DNA of 64,000 nt, taken from the NCBI RefSeq assembly GCF_003732275.1, contig NZ_MOBM01000039.1, positions 1 to 64,000 on the forward strand. The letters run 5' to 3'. Below, in pieces: positions 40,698 through 49,567 of this stretch. The notes under the pieces were generated by a model. The model made no database searches, had not been told where the DNA came from, and saw only the letters and a list, made by a program, of their open reading frames with translations. Source of the DNA: Pseudomonas frederiksbergensis (GTDB taxonomy: Bacteria; Pseudomonadota; Gammaproteobacteria; Pseudomonadales; Pseudomonadaceae). The first letter of the stretch is position 1. Each line of letters opens with the position of its first letter. A program made the position numbers and the translations under genes.

Positions 40698-41940
40698 AAC
40701 GTAGCGCCTCCGCAGGCTGGGTGCGCGCGGCACGCCAGGCTGGATACAGGGTGGCGAGGAAACTCAGGACCAACGCGGCGGCGCAGACCATCAACACGTC
40801 CTGGCTCTGCACTTGCGACGGCAGGTAATCGATGAAATACACGTCGGCGTTCAGGAATTTGTGGCCGATCAGCCCTTCAAGGGCCGAGATCGCGGCGCTG
40901 ACGTTCAGCGCGGCGAAGATCCCGACCACAGCACCGATCAGCGTGCCGACCACACCAATGACCGTGCCCTGGACCATGAAGATCGCCATGATCTGCCCCG
41001 GCGTGGAGCCCAGGGTGCGCAGGATCGCGATGTCGCCCTTCTTATCGTTCACCACCATCACCAGCGTGGAGATGATGTTGAACGCAGCAACAGCGACAAT
41101 CAGCAACAGCAGCAGGCCGATCATGGCTTTTTCCATACGGATCGCCTGATACAGGTTGCCGTGGGTGCGGGTCCAGTCGCGGGCGTAATACTGATCTTCG
41201 CCGAGTTGCTGGGCGATGGTCCACGCCACGCGTGGTGCCTGGAACAGATCGTCGAACTTCAAGCGGAGGCCCTGGACCTGATCCGGCTTCCAGCGGTGCA
41301 GCTTCGCCAGATCCTGCAAATTGGTGACGCCCAGATACCCGTCGATCTCACCCGCACCGACGTGGAAGATGCCGACCACGGTAAAGCGTTTCATGCGCGG
41401 AAACATCCCGGCCGGTGTCACGGTGACTTCCGGCGCGACAAACGTCAGCTTGTCGCCGACCGCCACGCCGAGCTTGGCCGCGGCCTTGTCGCCGATGACG
41501 ATGCCGAAACTGCCCGGCGCCAGATCGTCGAGTTTGCCCTGCTGCATGAAGTTATCAATGATCGACACCTGCCGTTCCTGCACCGGGTCGATGGCATTGA
41601 GCAGCACTTTGGAAACCTTGCCGTTGTTGGTCAGCAGGCCCTGCATCTGGACAAAGGGCGCAACCGCCGCCACCTGCGGGTTCTGCTTGACCTTGGCGGC
41701 CAGGCTTTGCCAGTCGCTGATCGGCTCACCGGACTCGATGGTCGCGTGGGGCACCATGCCCAGCACGCGGGTGCGCATCTCATGATCGAAGCCGTTCATG
41801 ACCGACAGCACGACGATCATCACGACCACGCCAAGGGCGAGTCCGATCATCGAGGTCAGGGAAATGAACGACACAAAATGATTGCGACGCTTTGCACGGG
41901 TATAACGCGTGCCAATAAATACGAAGAGAGGTCTGAACAT
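40690..41940 (-). CDS. lolC: Lipoprotein-releasing ABC transporter permease LolC
   Basis: A 416-residue paralogue of LolE, first gene of lolCDE. It has the same layout: N-terminal helix after RYTRAKRRNHFVSF, a periplasmic domain (about 45-265) and three C-terminal helices with the FtsX/MacB-type permease core (MIGLLLLLIVAVAAFNIIST, QIMAIFMVQGTVIGVVGTLIG). The operon runs lolC-lolD-lolE. It diverges from a PilZ gene across 94 bp that must contain both promoters. Confidence 0.92.
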   Translation of the reverse strand: MFRPLFVFIGTRYTRAKRRNHFVSFISLTSMIGLALGVVVMIVVLSVMNGFDHEMRTRVLGMVPHATIESGEPISDWQSLAAKVKQNPQVAAVAPFVQMQGLLTNNGKVSKVLLNAIDPVQERQVSIIDNFMQQGKLDDLAPGSFGIVIGDKAAAKLGVAVGDKLTFVAPEVTVTPAGMFPRMKRFTVVGIFHVGAGEIDGYLGVTNLQDLAKLHRWKPDQVQGLRLKFDDLFQAPRVAWTIAQQLGEDQYYARDWTRTHGNLYQAIRMEKAMIGLLLLLIVAVAAFNIISTLVMVVNDKKGDIAILRTLGSTPGQIMAIFMVQGTVIGVVGTLIGAVVGIFAALNVSAAISALEGLIGHKFLNADVYFIDYLPSQVQSQDVLMVCAAALVLSFLATLYPAWRAARTQPAEALRYE

Positions 41941-42034
41941 GTCGGGGCTTGTTCGGAGGGAAAAGGAACGTCCTTGTGGCGGGGGTCGATAACCAGCTTT
42001 ACACTCAGACCACCGCCGCTACCATGGGTTCGCC

Positions 42035-42616
42035 ATGTCGACATTAGATGAAGAAGATCGCCGCGAATACTACCGTATCGAGGACACGATCGCACTGGAA
42101 ATTCGGCCCCTGTCTGCTCCCGAAGCCGCAGGCCAGGAAGTGTTGCAGGATGCTTCCCCTCTATTCAACCTGCTCAGCGAACTGCACCTGAGCGAATTCG
42201 AGTCGCAACACCTGCTGCGACAGATCAGCGAGCGCGACCGGACCATCGCCGCATTCCTGAAATCCCAGAACAAACGCATCGACCTGCTGAGCCAGGTGGT
42301 CGCCCTGACCGTGCTCGGACAGATCGGCGAACCACAGCCAGTGATCATCTCCGAAGGGGGCATCGACTTTCAGCATCCGACGCCTATCGCCACCGGCGCG
42401 CACCTGTCGGTGAAACTGGTGCTGATGCCGCAAGCCCTTGGACTGTTGCTGCGGGCTCGCGTTACCCATTGCGACCGTAAGGGCGACGGCTACGACATCG
42501 GCACCGAGTTCGAATACCTGTCCGATGCCCAGCGGCAATTGCTGGCCCGTTACATCTTGCAGCGACAGGCACAAGAACGACGCCTGGCCCGCGAACAGAA
42601 CGAATCAGGCATTTAA
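42035..42616 (+). CDS. PilZ domain protein with N-terminal extension
   Basis: A 193-residue protein with RREYYRIED at residues 9-17, a helical middle (about 40-95) and a C-terminal PilZ-like beta-barrel (about 98-175). The RxxxR arginines lie at the extreme N-terminus, as in PilZ proteins with the helical insert after the first motif. The second motif reads ISEGGIDF where canonical binders have D/NxSxxG, so c-di-GMP binding is less certain than for the single-domain PilZ protein at 32.5 kb. It corresponds to PA2989. The next gene starts 14 bp after its stop. Confidence 0.85.
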   Translation: MSTLDEEDRREYYRIEDTIALEIRPLSAPEAAGQEVLQDASPLFNLLSELHLSEFESQHLLRQISERDRTIAAFLKSQNKRIDLLSQVVALTVLGQIGEPQPVIISEGGIDFQHPTPIATGAHLSVKLVLMPQALGLLLRARVTHCDRKGDGYDIGTEFEYLSDAQRQLLARYILQRQAQERRLAREQNESGI

Positions 42617-42630
42617 TTTAAGGAAGAACC

Positions 42631-43353
42631 GTGACTCTCATCTATGGCCATCGCGGCGCCAAGGGCGAAGCACCGGAAAACACCCTGACCAGCTTTCAGG
42701 AATGCCTCAAGCACGGCGTACGCCGTTGCGAACTGGACTTGCACCTGTCCAAGGATGGCGAGTTGATGGTGATCCACGACCCGACCCTCAAACGCACCAC
42801 CGAGCGTCGCGGCAAAGTAGTCGAACATACCGCCGGGGAGCTGGTGACCTACGACGCGCGCAAGGGTGGCCCGGGCTGGATCAAACCTTGCCCGATTCCA
42901 ACGCTGGAAGAGTTGTTCGAAAAATGTGATTTCGATCACTGGCAGCTGGAGGTCAAAAGCGCTTCACGCACCCGTGCCGCGACCACCGTGCTGGCGATTC
43001 GTGAGATGGCTCAGCGTTTTGGTATGCGGGACAAAATCACGATTACCTCGAGCTCACGCGAAGTATTGAAAGCCGCGCTGGACCTGGTGCCGGACGTGTC
43101 TCGCGGATTGGTGGCCGAGTACGCCTGGCTAGACCCGCTGAAGGTCGCGCAAAACTATGGCTGCGAGATTCTGGCGCTGAACTGGACCCTGTGTACGCCG
43201 GAACGCCTGCAGAAGGCGCAGCGTCAGGGGTTGCATGTGTCGGTATGGACAGTCAACGAGCCCGCGCTGATGCGCAGACTCGCCGACTTCGGCGTTGACA
43301 GCCTGATTACAGACTTTCCCGGTTTGGCCACCGCCACGCTCGAGAATTGCTGA
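42631..43353 (+). CDS. Glycerophosphodiester phosphodiesterase
   Basis: A 240-residue cytoplasmic UgpQ-type enzyme that hydrolyses glycerophosphodiesters from phospholipid turnover to glycerol-3-phosphate and an alcohol. The GDPD motifs are complete: HRGAKGEAPENT at the N-terminus, E-L-D in CELDLHLSKDG near 34-45, HDPTLKRTT near 50, and the LEVK metal-binding Glu/Lys near 105. No signal peptide, which excludes the periplasmic GlpQ type. Start is GTG 42631 with AAGGAAGAACC upstream; downstream of the PilZ gene in one operon. Confidence 0.93.
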   Translation: MTLIYGHRGAKGEAPENTLTSFQECLKHGVRRCELDLHLSKDGELMVIHDPTLKRTTERRGKVVEHTAGELVTYDARKGGPGWIKPCPIPTLEELFEKCDFDHWQLEVKSASRTRAATTVLAIREMAQRFGMRDKITITSSSREVLKAALDLVPDVSRGLVAEYAWLDPLKVAQNYGCEILALNWTLCTPERLQKAQRQGLHVSVWTVNEPALMRRLADFGVDSLITDFPGLATATLENC

Positions 43354-43395
43354 AATCGGTCTCCCCGGCCGGCTCAGGCCACCGGCCGGAGCCGC

Positions 43396-44790
43396 TCAAA
43401 AAAGCCGGTTGAGGCCGTCGTACGCCGCTACCCGATAGGCTTCAGCCATGGTCGGGTAGTTGAACGTCGTGTTGACGAAATACTTCAGGGTGTTCTGTTC
43501 GCCCGGCTGGTTCATGATCGCCTGACCGATGTGCACGATCTCCGACGCCTGATAACCGAAGCAGTGAACGCCCAGCACTTCCAGCGTATCGCGGTGGAAC
43601 AGGATCTTCAGCATGCCTTGCGGCTCGCCGGCGATCTGCGCACGCGCCATGCCCTTGAAGAACGCCTTGCCCACTTCGTACGGCACCTTGGCCTGAGTCA
43701 GCTCCTGCTCGTTCTTGCCGATCGAGCTGATTTCCGGAATGGTGTAGATGCCGGTTGGCACGTCGTTGACGAAGCGCCAGCTGCCATTGTCGACAATACT
43801 GCCAGCGGCCGAACGGCCCTGGTCGTGGGCGGCACTGGCCAGGCTCGGCCAGCCGATCACGTCACCGGCGCCATAAATATTCGGCACGCAGGTGCGGTAG
43901 TTTTCATCGACTTCGATCTGACCACGGCTGTTGACCTTCACGCCGATGTTTTCCAGACCGAGCGCGTCGGTGTTGCCGGTACGGCCGTTGCACCAGAGCA
44001 AGGCGTCGGCCTTGATCTTCTTGCCGGACTTCAGGTGCAGGATCACACCGTTGTCCACGCCTTCGACGCGGTCGTAGTCTTCGTTGTGGCGAACCGTGAT
44101 GTTGTTGTTGCTGAAGTGGTAGCTCAGGGCTTGGGAAATTTCCGAGTCGAGGAAGCTCAGCAACTGACCGCGGTTATCGACCAGCTCGACCAACACACCC
44201 AGACCACTGAAGATCGAGGCGTATTCACAACCGATCACGCCGGCGCCGTAAACGATGAGTTTGCGCGGGGTATGGCCCAGGCTGAGGATGGTGTCGCTAT
44301 CGTAGATACGCGGGTGATGGAAATCGATGTCTGCCGGGCGATAAGGACGCGAGCCGGTGGCGATGATGATGTGCTTGGCCACCAGTTTTTCAACCACGCC
44401 GTTGGCGCAGACCACTTCGATGGTTTGCTCGTCGGCGAAGCTGCCGGTGCCGAAGAACACATCGACGCGGTTACGGGCATAGTAGCCGGTGCGCGAGGCG
44501 ACTTGTTTGGAGATGACTTTTTCGGCGCTTTTCAAAACGTCCGGGAACGAAAACCAGCGCGGCTCACCAATCGCCCGGAACATCGGGTTGGTGTTGAACT
44601 GCATGATCTGCCGGACCGAGTGACGCAAGGCCTTGGACGGGATGGTGCCCAGGTGGGTGCAGTTGCCGCCGACCTGGCGACGACTATCGACCATCGCCAC
44701 CTTGCGCCCTGCTTTGGCGGCATTCATTGCCGCGCCTTCTCCCGCCGGGCCGGAGCCCAACACCACCACGTCGTAGTTGTAGACAGCCAT
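43396..44790 (-). CDS. sthA: Soluble (Si-specific) pyridine nucleotide transhydrogenase
   Basis: A 464-residue FAD enzyme that moves reducing equivalents from NADPH to NAD+, keeping the two pools balanced. FAD-binding GSGPAGEGAA near 12, NAD(P)-binding VYGAGVIGCEYAS near 182, and the C-terminal interface domain are those of the disulfide-oxidoreductase family. The redox disulfide is replaced: CTHLGTIPSK has one Cys where active disulfide reductases have two, which is diagnostic for SthA. Confidence 0.96.
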   Translation of the reverse strand: MAVYNYDVVVLGSGPAGEGAAMNAAKAGRKVAMVDSRRQVGGNCTHLGTIPSKALRHSVRQIMQFNTNPMFRAIGEPRWFSFPDVLKSAEKVISKQVASRTGYYARNRVDVFFGTGSFADEQTIEVVCANGVVEKLVAKHIIIATGSRPYRPADIDFHHPRIYDSDTILSLGHTPRKLIVYGAGVIGCEYASIFSGLGVLVELVDNRGQLLSFLDSEISQALSYHFSNNNITVRHNEDYDRVEGVDNGVILHLKSGKKIKADALLWCNGRTGNTDALGLENIGVKVNSRGQIEVDENYRTCVPNIYGAGDVIGWPSLASAAHDQGRSAAGSIVDNGSWRFVNDVPTGIYTIPEISSIGKNEQELTQAKVPYEVGKAFFKGMARAQIAGEPQGMLKILFHRDTLEVLGVHCFGYQASEIVHIGQAIMNQPGEQNTLKYFVNTTFNYPTMAEAYRVAAYDGLNRLF

Positions 44791-44996
44791 GCATACTCCT
44801 CAGAACAGGCCGCGGCGCCCTCGGCACCTGCGGCTAAATCACACCGATCTGCGGCGTGAAGGAACAATTTGGGGCCAGTGCAGAACCCGGACACAGTCTA
44901 TAGAAGCGTCAACGCCGCGCACATTAACCCTTGGTCGCGTCGTAGGCTACTTTTGCCTGCACTACAACGCCATCAAAAATGCTTCTGATGCCGCAA

Positions 44997-46013
44997 TCAC
45001 TTGGTTTTCTCACCCGCCAGGCGTTCAAAAGCCTGATTGGTGCGTGTGACAAAACCTGTATCGGCACGAATCACAAAGAATGCACCAATGTCATGGGTTT
45101 CGGCATAGTCCCAACCCCGTTCAGGACCGAGAATCAGCAACAGCGTCGATAGGCCATCGGCCATTAACGCTGAAGGATGAATCACTGTGACTGACGCCAG
45201 GGTGTGTAGGACCGGCGCTCCGGTACGGGCATCGAAGGTGTGGGAATAGCGCCGGCCGTTCTGCTGAAAATAATTACGGTAGTCGCCGGAGGTGGACACA
45301 CCGTAGCCGTCGACGGCGATGATGCGTTTGGCCACTTGTTGGTCATCGCGGGGTTCCTCAAGGGCGACGTGCCAGGCCGAGCCATCGGGTTTGTGCCCGG
45401 TAGCCTTGAGCTCTCCAGTGGCTTCAGCGAGGTAACTGTCGATGCCCAAAGCCTCGAGCCTGCCGGCGATCCGGTCGACAGCATAGCCAGCGGCGAGACT
45501 GTTGAAGTCGACTTCCACCGAGGCATCTTTACACAACCGATCGCCGTCGATGCGTAAGTGACCATATCCAACGCGCTGTCGCGCCAGGGCCAAGGCGTCG
45601 GCGGTCGGCACTTTTTCTTCCCGGGACTGCGGACCGAATCCCCACAGGTTGAGCAACGGCTCCACCGTCAGGTCGAAGGAGCCGTCGCTTTGGGATGACA
45701 ACTGCTCGCCCACACGGATCAATTCGAGCACAGGGCCAGGCATGACCTGACAGCGACCGGCCGGCAATGCGTTGAAGCGTACGGTGTCCGAGTCGCTGCG
45801 ATAGGTCGAGAATTGTCGATCCACTTCGGCGAGGATATTTTCTACTTCGGCCTGCACTGCTTTCGGCCCGGGCGTGGAGGAATGTCTTACGTATTGGATG
45901 GAATAACGACTGCCCATGGTCGGGCCGTCGAAGCGTTCCAGGCTGTCGCCGTTACCACAACCGGACAAAACGCCGGCCAGCACCACAAGTCCACCCCACC
46001 GTCCAGTTAACAA
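44997..46013 (-). CDS. apbE: FAD:protein FMN transferase ApbE, lipoprotein
   Basis: A periplasmic enzyme that attaches FMN to Thr residues of flavoproteins such as NqrB/C and RnfG/D. I choose the TTG at 46013: it follows AGGGGAG by eight bases and starts a classic lipoprotein signal MLTGRWGGLVVLAGVLSGC (lipobox LSGC, Cys19), giving 338 residues; a longer form from 46046 or 46193 is possible. Family motifs are TMGSRYSIQ near 31, the DGSFDLTVEPLLNLWGFG block, VDFNSLAAGYAVDRI, GE-containing AEATGELKATG and the C-terminal ASVTVIHPSALMADGLSTLLLILG region. No nqr or rnf genes are adjacent. Confidence 0.9.
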   Translation of the reverse strand: MLTGRWGGLVVLAGVLSGCGNGDSLERFDGPTMGSRYSIQYVRHSSTPGPKAVQAEVENILAEVDRQFSTYRSDSDTVRFNALPAGRCQVMPGPVLELIRVGEQLSSQSDGSFDLTVEPLLNLWGFGPQSREEKVPTADALALARQRVGYGHLRIDGDRLCKDASVEVDFNSLAAGYAVDRIAGRLEALGIDSYLAEATGELKATGHKPDGSAWHVALEEPRDDQQVAKRIIAVDGYGVSTSGDYRNYFQQNGRRYSHTFDARTGAPVLHTLASVTVIHPSALMADGLSTLLLILGPERGWDYAETHDIGAFFVIRADTGFVTRTNQAFERLAGEKTK

Positions 46014-46105
46014 ATCTTCATCTCCCCTCAAAACCGCGCCCGCCATTATGGGCCTCAGAGCGCATGAGAGCGAGGTCTGCCGGCGCCCGTCAGCCAGACG
46101 CAAAA

Positions 46106-46204
46106 CCTGTGGGAGCGAGCCTGTGTGGCGAAGGGGCTTGCCCCCGTCCGATTGCGAAGCAATCGTAAATCCGGTCACCGCTATCGCGAGCAAGCTCCCA
46201 CAGG
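46106..46204. repeat. Degenerate REP pair with an inserted palindrome
   Basis: A REP half (46106-46124, TGTGGGAGCGAGCCTG) continues into TGTGGCGAAGGGGCTTGCCCCCG, a different Pseudomonas repeat type, then GATTGC-GAA-GCAATC (46150-46164) and a shortened inverted REP (46182-46203). It looks like two repeat families nested in the apbE-transporter promoter region. Confidence 0.65.
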
Positions 46205-46247
46205 CGCAGCGTTTTCAAACAAGATTTACCAGCGTGAGTACCTACAA

Positions 46248-47546
46248 ATGTCTTCCAATACGAGCAACGGCAAAGCAATTTTTCGCGTCGTCAGCGGAAA
46301 CTTCCTGGAGATGTTCGACTTCATGGTCTATGGCTTTTACGCCACGGCCATTGCTAAAACCTTCTTCCCTGCCGACAGCGCTTTCGCTTCCCTGATGCTG
46401 TCTTTGGCCACTTTCGGGGCCGGCTTCCTGATGCGTCCGCTGGGGGCGATTTTCCTTGGGGCTTACATCGACCGTCACGGCCGCCGCAAAGGCTTGATCA
46501 TCACATTGGCAATGATGGCCGCCGGCACACTATTGATTGCCTGCGTTCCGGGTTACGCAACGCTGGGCGTCGCGGCGCCGCTGATCGTATTGTTCGGTCG
46601 CCTGTTGCAAGGCTTCTCGGCGGGCGTGGAACTGGGCGGTGTGTCGGTGTACCTCGCCGAGATCTCCACACCAGGCCGCAAAGGCTTCTTCGTCAGCTGG
46701 CAGTCCGCCAGTCAGCAAGCCGCGGTGGTATTCGCCGGCCTGCTCGGCGTGGGCTTGAACCATTGGCTCAGCCCGCAAGAAATGGGTGAATGGGGCTGGC
46801 GCGTACCGTTCCTGATCGGCTGCATGATCGTGCCGGTGATCTTCGTGATTCGCCGTTCGCTGGAAGAAACCCCGGAATTCCAGGCGCGCAAGCACCGCCC
46901 TACCCTGCAAGACATTGTCCGCTCGATTGGTCAGAACTTCGGCATCGTCCTCGCCGGCATGGCGCTGGTGGTGATGACCACGGTGTCGTTCTACCTGATC
47001 ACCGCCTACACCCCGACCTTCGGTAAAGCCGAACTGCATTTGTCGGATCTGGATACGTTGCTGGTGACCGTGTGCATTGGCCTGTCGAATTTTTTCTGGC
47101 TGCCGGTGATGGGTTCTGTGTCTGACAGAATCGGGCGCAAACCCCTACTGTTGGCGGCGACGATTCTGGCGATCCTCACGGCTTATCCGGCGCTGTCATG
47201 GCTGATCGCGAACCCGAGCTTCAGCCATCTGCTGATCGTCGAGTTGTGGCTGTCGTTCCTGTATGGCTCGTACAACGGCGCCATGGTGGTGGCCCTGACC
47301 GAGATCATGCCGGTGGAAGTTCGCACGACCGGTTTCTCCCTTGCCTACAGCCTGGCGACCGCGACCTTTGGTGGTTTCACACCGGCGGCCTGCACGTATC
47401 TGATCCATGTGCTGGACAACAAGGCGGCGCCGGGGATCTGGCTCAGTGGCGCGGCGGTGTTGGGGTTGATTGCGACGCTGGTGCTGTTCCGGGGCAACAA
47501 GCATGAGTTGCGGACGGCGCAAGCTGCTGTAATCGGCGGTGCCTGA
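46248..47546 (+). CDS. MHS-family MFS transporter, citrate/tricarballylate:H+ symporter-like
   Basis: A 432-residue inner-membrane transporter with 12 hydrophobic segments. The metabolite:H+ symporter signatures are the N-terminal SGNFLEMFDFMVYGFYA, the loop 2-3 motif GAYIDRHGRRKGLI, and the GSVSDRIGRKPLL repeat in the second half. The sequence resembles citrate-proton symporters and tricarballylate transporters (CitA/TcuC), so a tricarboxylate is the likely substrate. ATG 46248 is the first start consistent with the family; its upstream region is filled with repeats. It sits where PAO1 has nqr genes. Confidence 0.85.
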   Translation: MSSNTSNGKAIFRVVSGNFLEMFDFMVYGFYATAIAKTFFPADSAFASLMLSLATFGAGFLMRPLGAIFLGAYIDRHGRRKGLIITLAMMAAGTLLIACVPGYATLGVAAPLIVLFGRLLQGFSAGVELGGVSVYLAEISTPGRKGFFVSWQSASQQAAVVFAGLLGVGLNHWLSPQEMGEWGWRVPFLIGCMIVPVIFVIRRSLEETPEFQARKHRPTLQDIVRSIGQNFGIVLAGMALVVMTTVSFYLITAYTPTFGKAELHLSDLDTLLVTVCIGLSNFFWLPVMGSVSDRIGRKPLLLAATILAILTAYPALSWLIANPSFSHLLIVELWLSFLYGSYNGAMVVALTEIMPVEVRTTGFSLAYSLATATFGGFTPAACTYLIHVLDNKAAPGIWLSGAAVLGLIATLVLFRGNKHELRTAQAAVIGGA

Positions 47547-47553
47547 TCGATCG

Positions 47554-47649
47554 CCATCGCGAGCAGGCTCGCTCCCACAGGGGTCTGCGGCGCTCACACA
47601 TTGGTGATCACACCGCAATTCCAATGTGGGAGCGAGCCTGCTCGCGATG
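47554..47649. repeat. REPIN after the MHS transporter
   Basis: Two REP elements (47554-47580 and 47625-47649) in inverted orientation, 44-bp spacer. Confidence 0.9.
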
Positions 47650-47694
47650 AGGCCGACACAAGCAACACACCTCCACCTAAAAACCCGCACAAAC

Positions 47695-47725
47695 AAAAAC
47701 GCCCCGACCAAAGTCAGGGCGTTTT
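47695..47725 (-). terminator. Rho-independent terminator of gap
   Basis: On the minus strand AACGCCCTGAC-TTTG-GTCGGGGCGTTTTTGTTT; strong GC stem with T run, 16 bp after the gap stop. Confidence 0.88.
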
Positions 47726-47741
47726 CATGTGCGGTTAAGGC

Positions 47742-49190
47742 TTAGCGCGGGAACGCTGGCGGGTTTACACCGGCCATGTCTTCCATCACGCGGACTACCT
47801 GGCAGCTGTAGCCGAACTCGTTGTCGTACCAGACGTACAGAACAACGCGGTTGTCCTGAACGATGGTCGCTTCAGCGTCCACAACGCCTGCGTGGCGCGA
47901 GCCAACGAAGTCGGTGGAAACCACTTCCTGCGAATTGACGTAGTCGATTTGCTTGTGCAGATCGGAGTGCAGCGCCATGTAGCGCAGGTACTCGTTCATC
48001 TCTTCACGGGTAGCGGCTTTCTCAAGGTTCAGGTTGAGAATGGCCATCGACACGTTCGGCGTCGGAACACGGATCGCGTTACCGGTCAGCTTGCCGGCCA
48101 GCTCAGGCAGCGCCTTGGCAGCAGCGGTGGCAGCACCAGTCTCGGTGATGACCATGTTCAGCGCGGCGCTACGGCCACGGCGATCACCCTTGTGGAAGTT
48201 GTCGATCAGGTTCTGGTCGTTGGTGTACGAGTGAACAGTTTCGACGTGACCGTTGATGATGCCGAACTTGTCATTCACAGCTTTCAGCACCGGCACGATG
48301 GCGTTGGTGGTGCAGGAAGCGGCGGACACGATCTTGTCGTCAGCGGTGATTTCACCGTGGTTGATGCCGTGAACGATGTTCTTCAGCTTGCCTTTGCCAG
48401 GCGCGGTCAGAACAACGCGATCGATACCCGGGCAGGTCAGGTGCTGGCCCAGGCCGTCGGCGTCACGCCATACACCGGTGTTGTCCACCAGCAGCGCATT
48501 TTTGATGCCGTACTGGGTGTAGTCCACTTCAGTCGGGTTCTTCGCGTAGATAACCTGGATCAGGTTGCCGTTGGCGGTGATGGTGTTGTTGGCTTCATCA
48601 ATGGTGATGGTGCCATTGAACGAACCATGCACCGAGTCGCGACGCAGCAGGCTGGCACGCTTGACCAGATCGTTCTCGGCGCCCTTGCGGACAACGATGG
48701 CGCGCAGACGCAGGCCGTCGCCACCACCGGTTTTCTCGATCAGGATGCGCGCCAGCAGACGGCCGATACGACCGAAGCCGTACAGAACAACGTCGGTGCC
48801 GGTACGGCCGGAACCATTCTGCTTGCCGACCACATCGGCCAGTTCGTCACGGACGAACGCTTCGGCGGTACGGCCATTACCTTCGGCTTTGAATTTGATA
48901 GCCAGCTTGCCCAGATCTACCGAAGCAGCGCCGAGCTTGAGCTCGCTCATTGCCTTGAGCAGCGGGAATGTTTCGTGGACGGACAATTCGCTGTCATCGG
49001 ACTGGCGATGGCGAGCAAAGCGGTGAGCTTTGAGAATCGCGATGACAGACTGGTTGATCAGACTGCGGCCATAGATCGAGCTCACCACGTTGTTATTGCG
49101 GTAGAGCTGACCGATAAGCGGAATCATCGCTTCTGCGAGTGCTTCACGGTCGATCCATTCACCAAGACACTGGTCGGGCTTCTGAGTCAC
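47742..49190 (-). CDS. gap: Glyceraldehyde-3-phosphate dehydrogenase, long Pseudomonas form
   Basis: A 482-residue enzyme for the conversion of glyceraldehyde-3-phosphate and 1,3-bisphosphoglycerate. The NAD-binding start VVLYGFGRIGRLLAR lies near residue 125, so about 120 residues precede the usual GAPDH fold; the catalytic Cys is in SAASCTTNA, with the HSYTNDQ and YDNEFGYS blocks following. The long N-terminal helical region is typical of the Pseudomonas gene beside mfd. I prefer the GTG at 49190 (GGAAGG upstream, MTQKPDQCLGEWIDRE start) to the ATG at 49205. Confidence 0.93.
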   Translation of the reverse strand: MTQKPDQCLGEWIDREALAEAMIPLIGQLYRNNNVVSSIYGRSLINQSVIAILKAHRFARHRQSDDSELSVHETFPLLKAMSELKLGAASVDLGKLAIKFKAEGNGRTAEAFVRDELADVVGKQNGSGRTGTDVVLYGFGRIGRLLARILIEKTGGGDGLRLRAIVVRKGAENDLVKRASLLRRDSVHGSFNGTITIDEANNTITANGNLIQVIYAKNPTEVDYTQYGIKNALLVDNTGVWRDADGLGQHLTCPGIDRVVLTAPGKGKLKNIVHGINHGEITADDKIVSAASCTTNAIVPVLKAVNDKFGIINGHVETVHSYTNDQNLIDNFHKGDRRGRSAALNMVITETGAATAAAKALPELAGKLTGNAIRVPTPNVSMAILNLNLEKAATREEMNEYLRYMALHSDLHKQIDYVNSQEVVSTDFVGSRHAGVVDAEATIVQDNRVVLYVWYDNEFGYSCQVVRVMEDMAGVNPPAFPR

Positions 49191-49567
49191 GGGAACCTTC
49201 CACATGTAGGGGCAGAAAAAAGGGGCTACATTATGCCGCCGAGTGCCTCCCGTAGCAATGCGCGCCTGTCGCACAGGCGGTAACAAAATCCTGTTCAAAA
49301 AAATTACGCCCCGCTCCAGCCCAGTAAAACCGGGGCTTTCAGCATCGTCAATTTTTTGGAGACATCGCTGCCTTGTCCGTAACCATCCGTAACACGCGTT
49401 CGTTTTGCCACTACATAATCAGTAATTTTCACTAAAAAACCGCTCGATTTTGTCATTACCACTACATTTTGCCCAACCCGCGTAATAGACATATCTGCAA
49501 CTGACAGCCGGCACCTGAGGCCGTTACAATTGTCGACTTTGTCGCAACGCTTGGAGCTCAACCTTCC

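Noticed and set aside
49304..49561. 85-codon minus-strand frame in the gap-mfd intergenic region
   Set aside because: No ribosome-binding site, composition unlike coding sequence, and the region must contain the promoters of both flanking genes.
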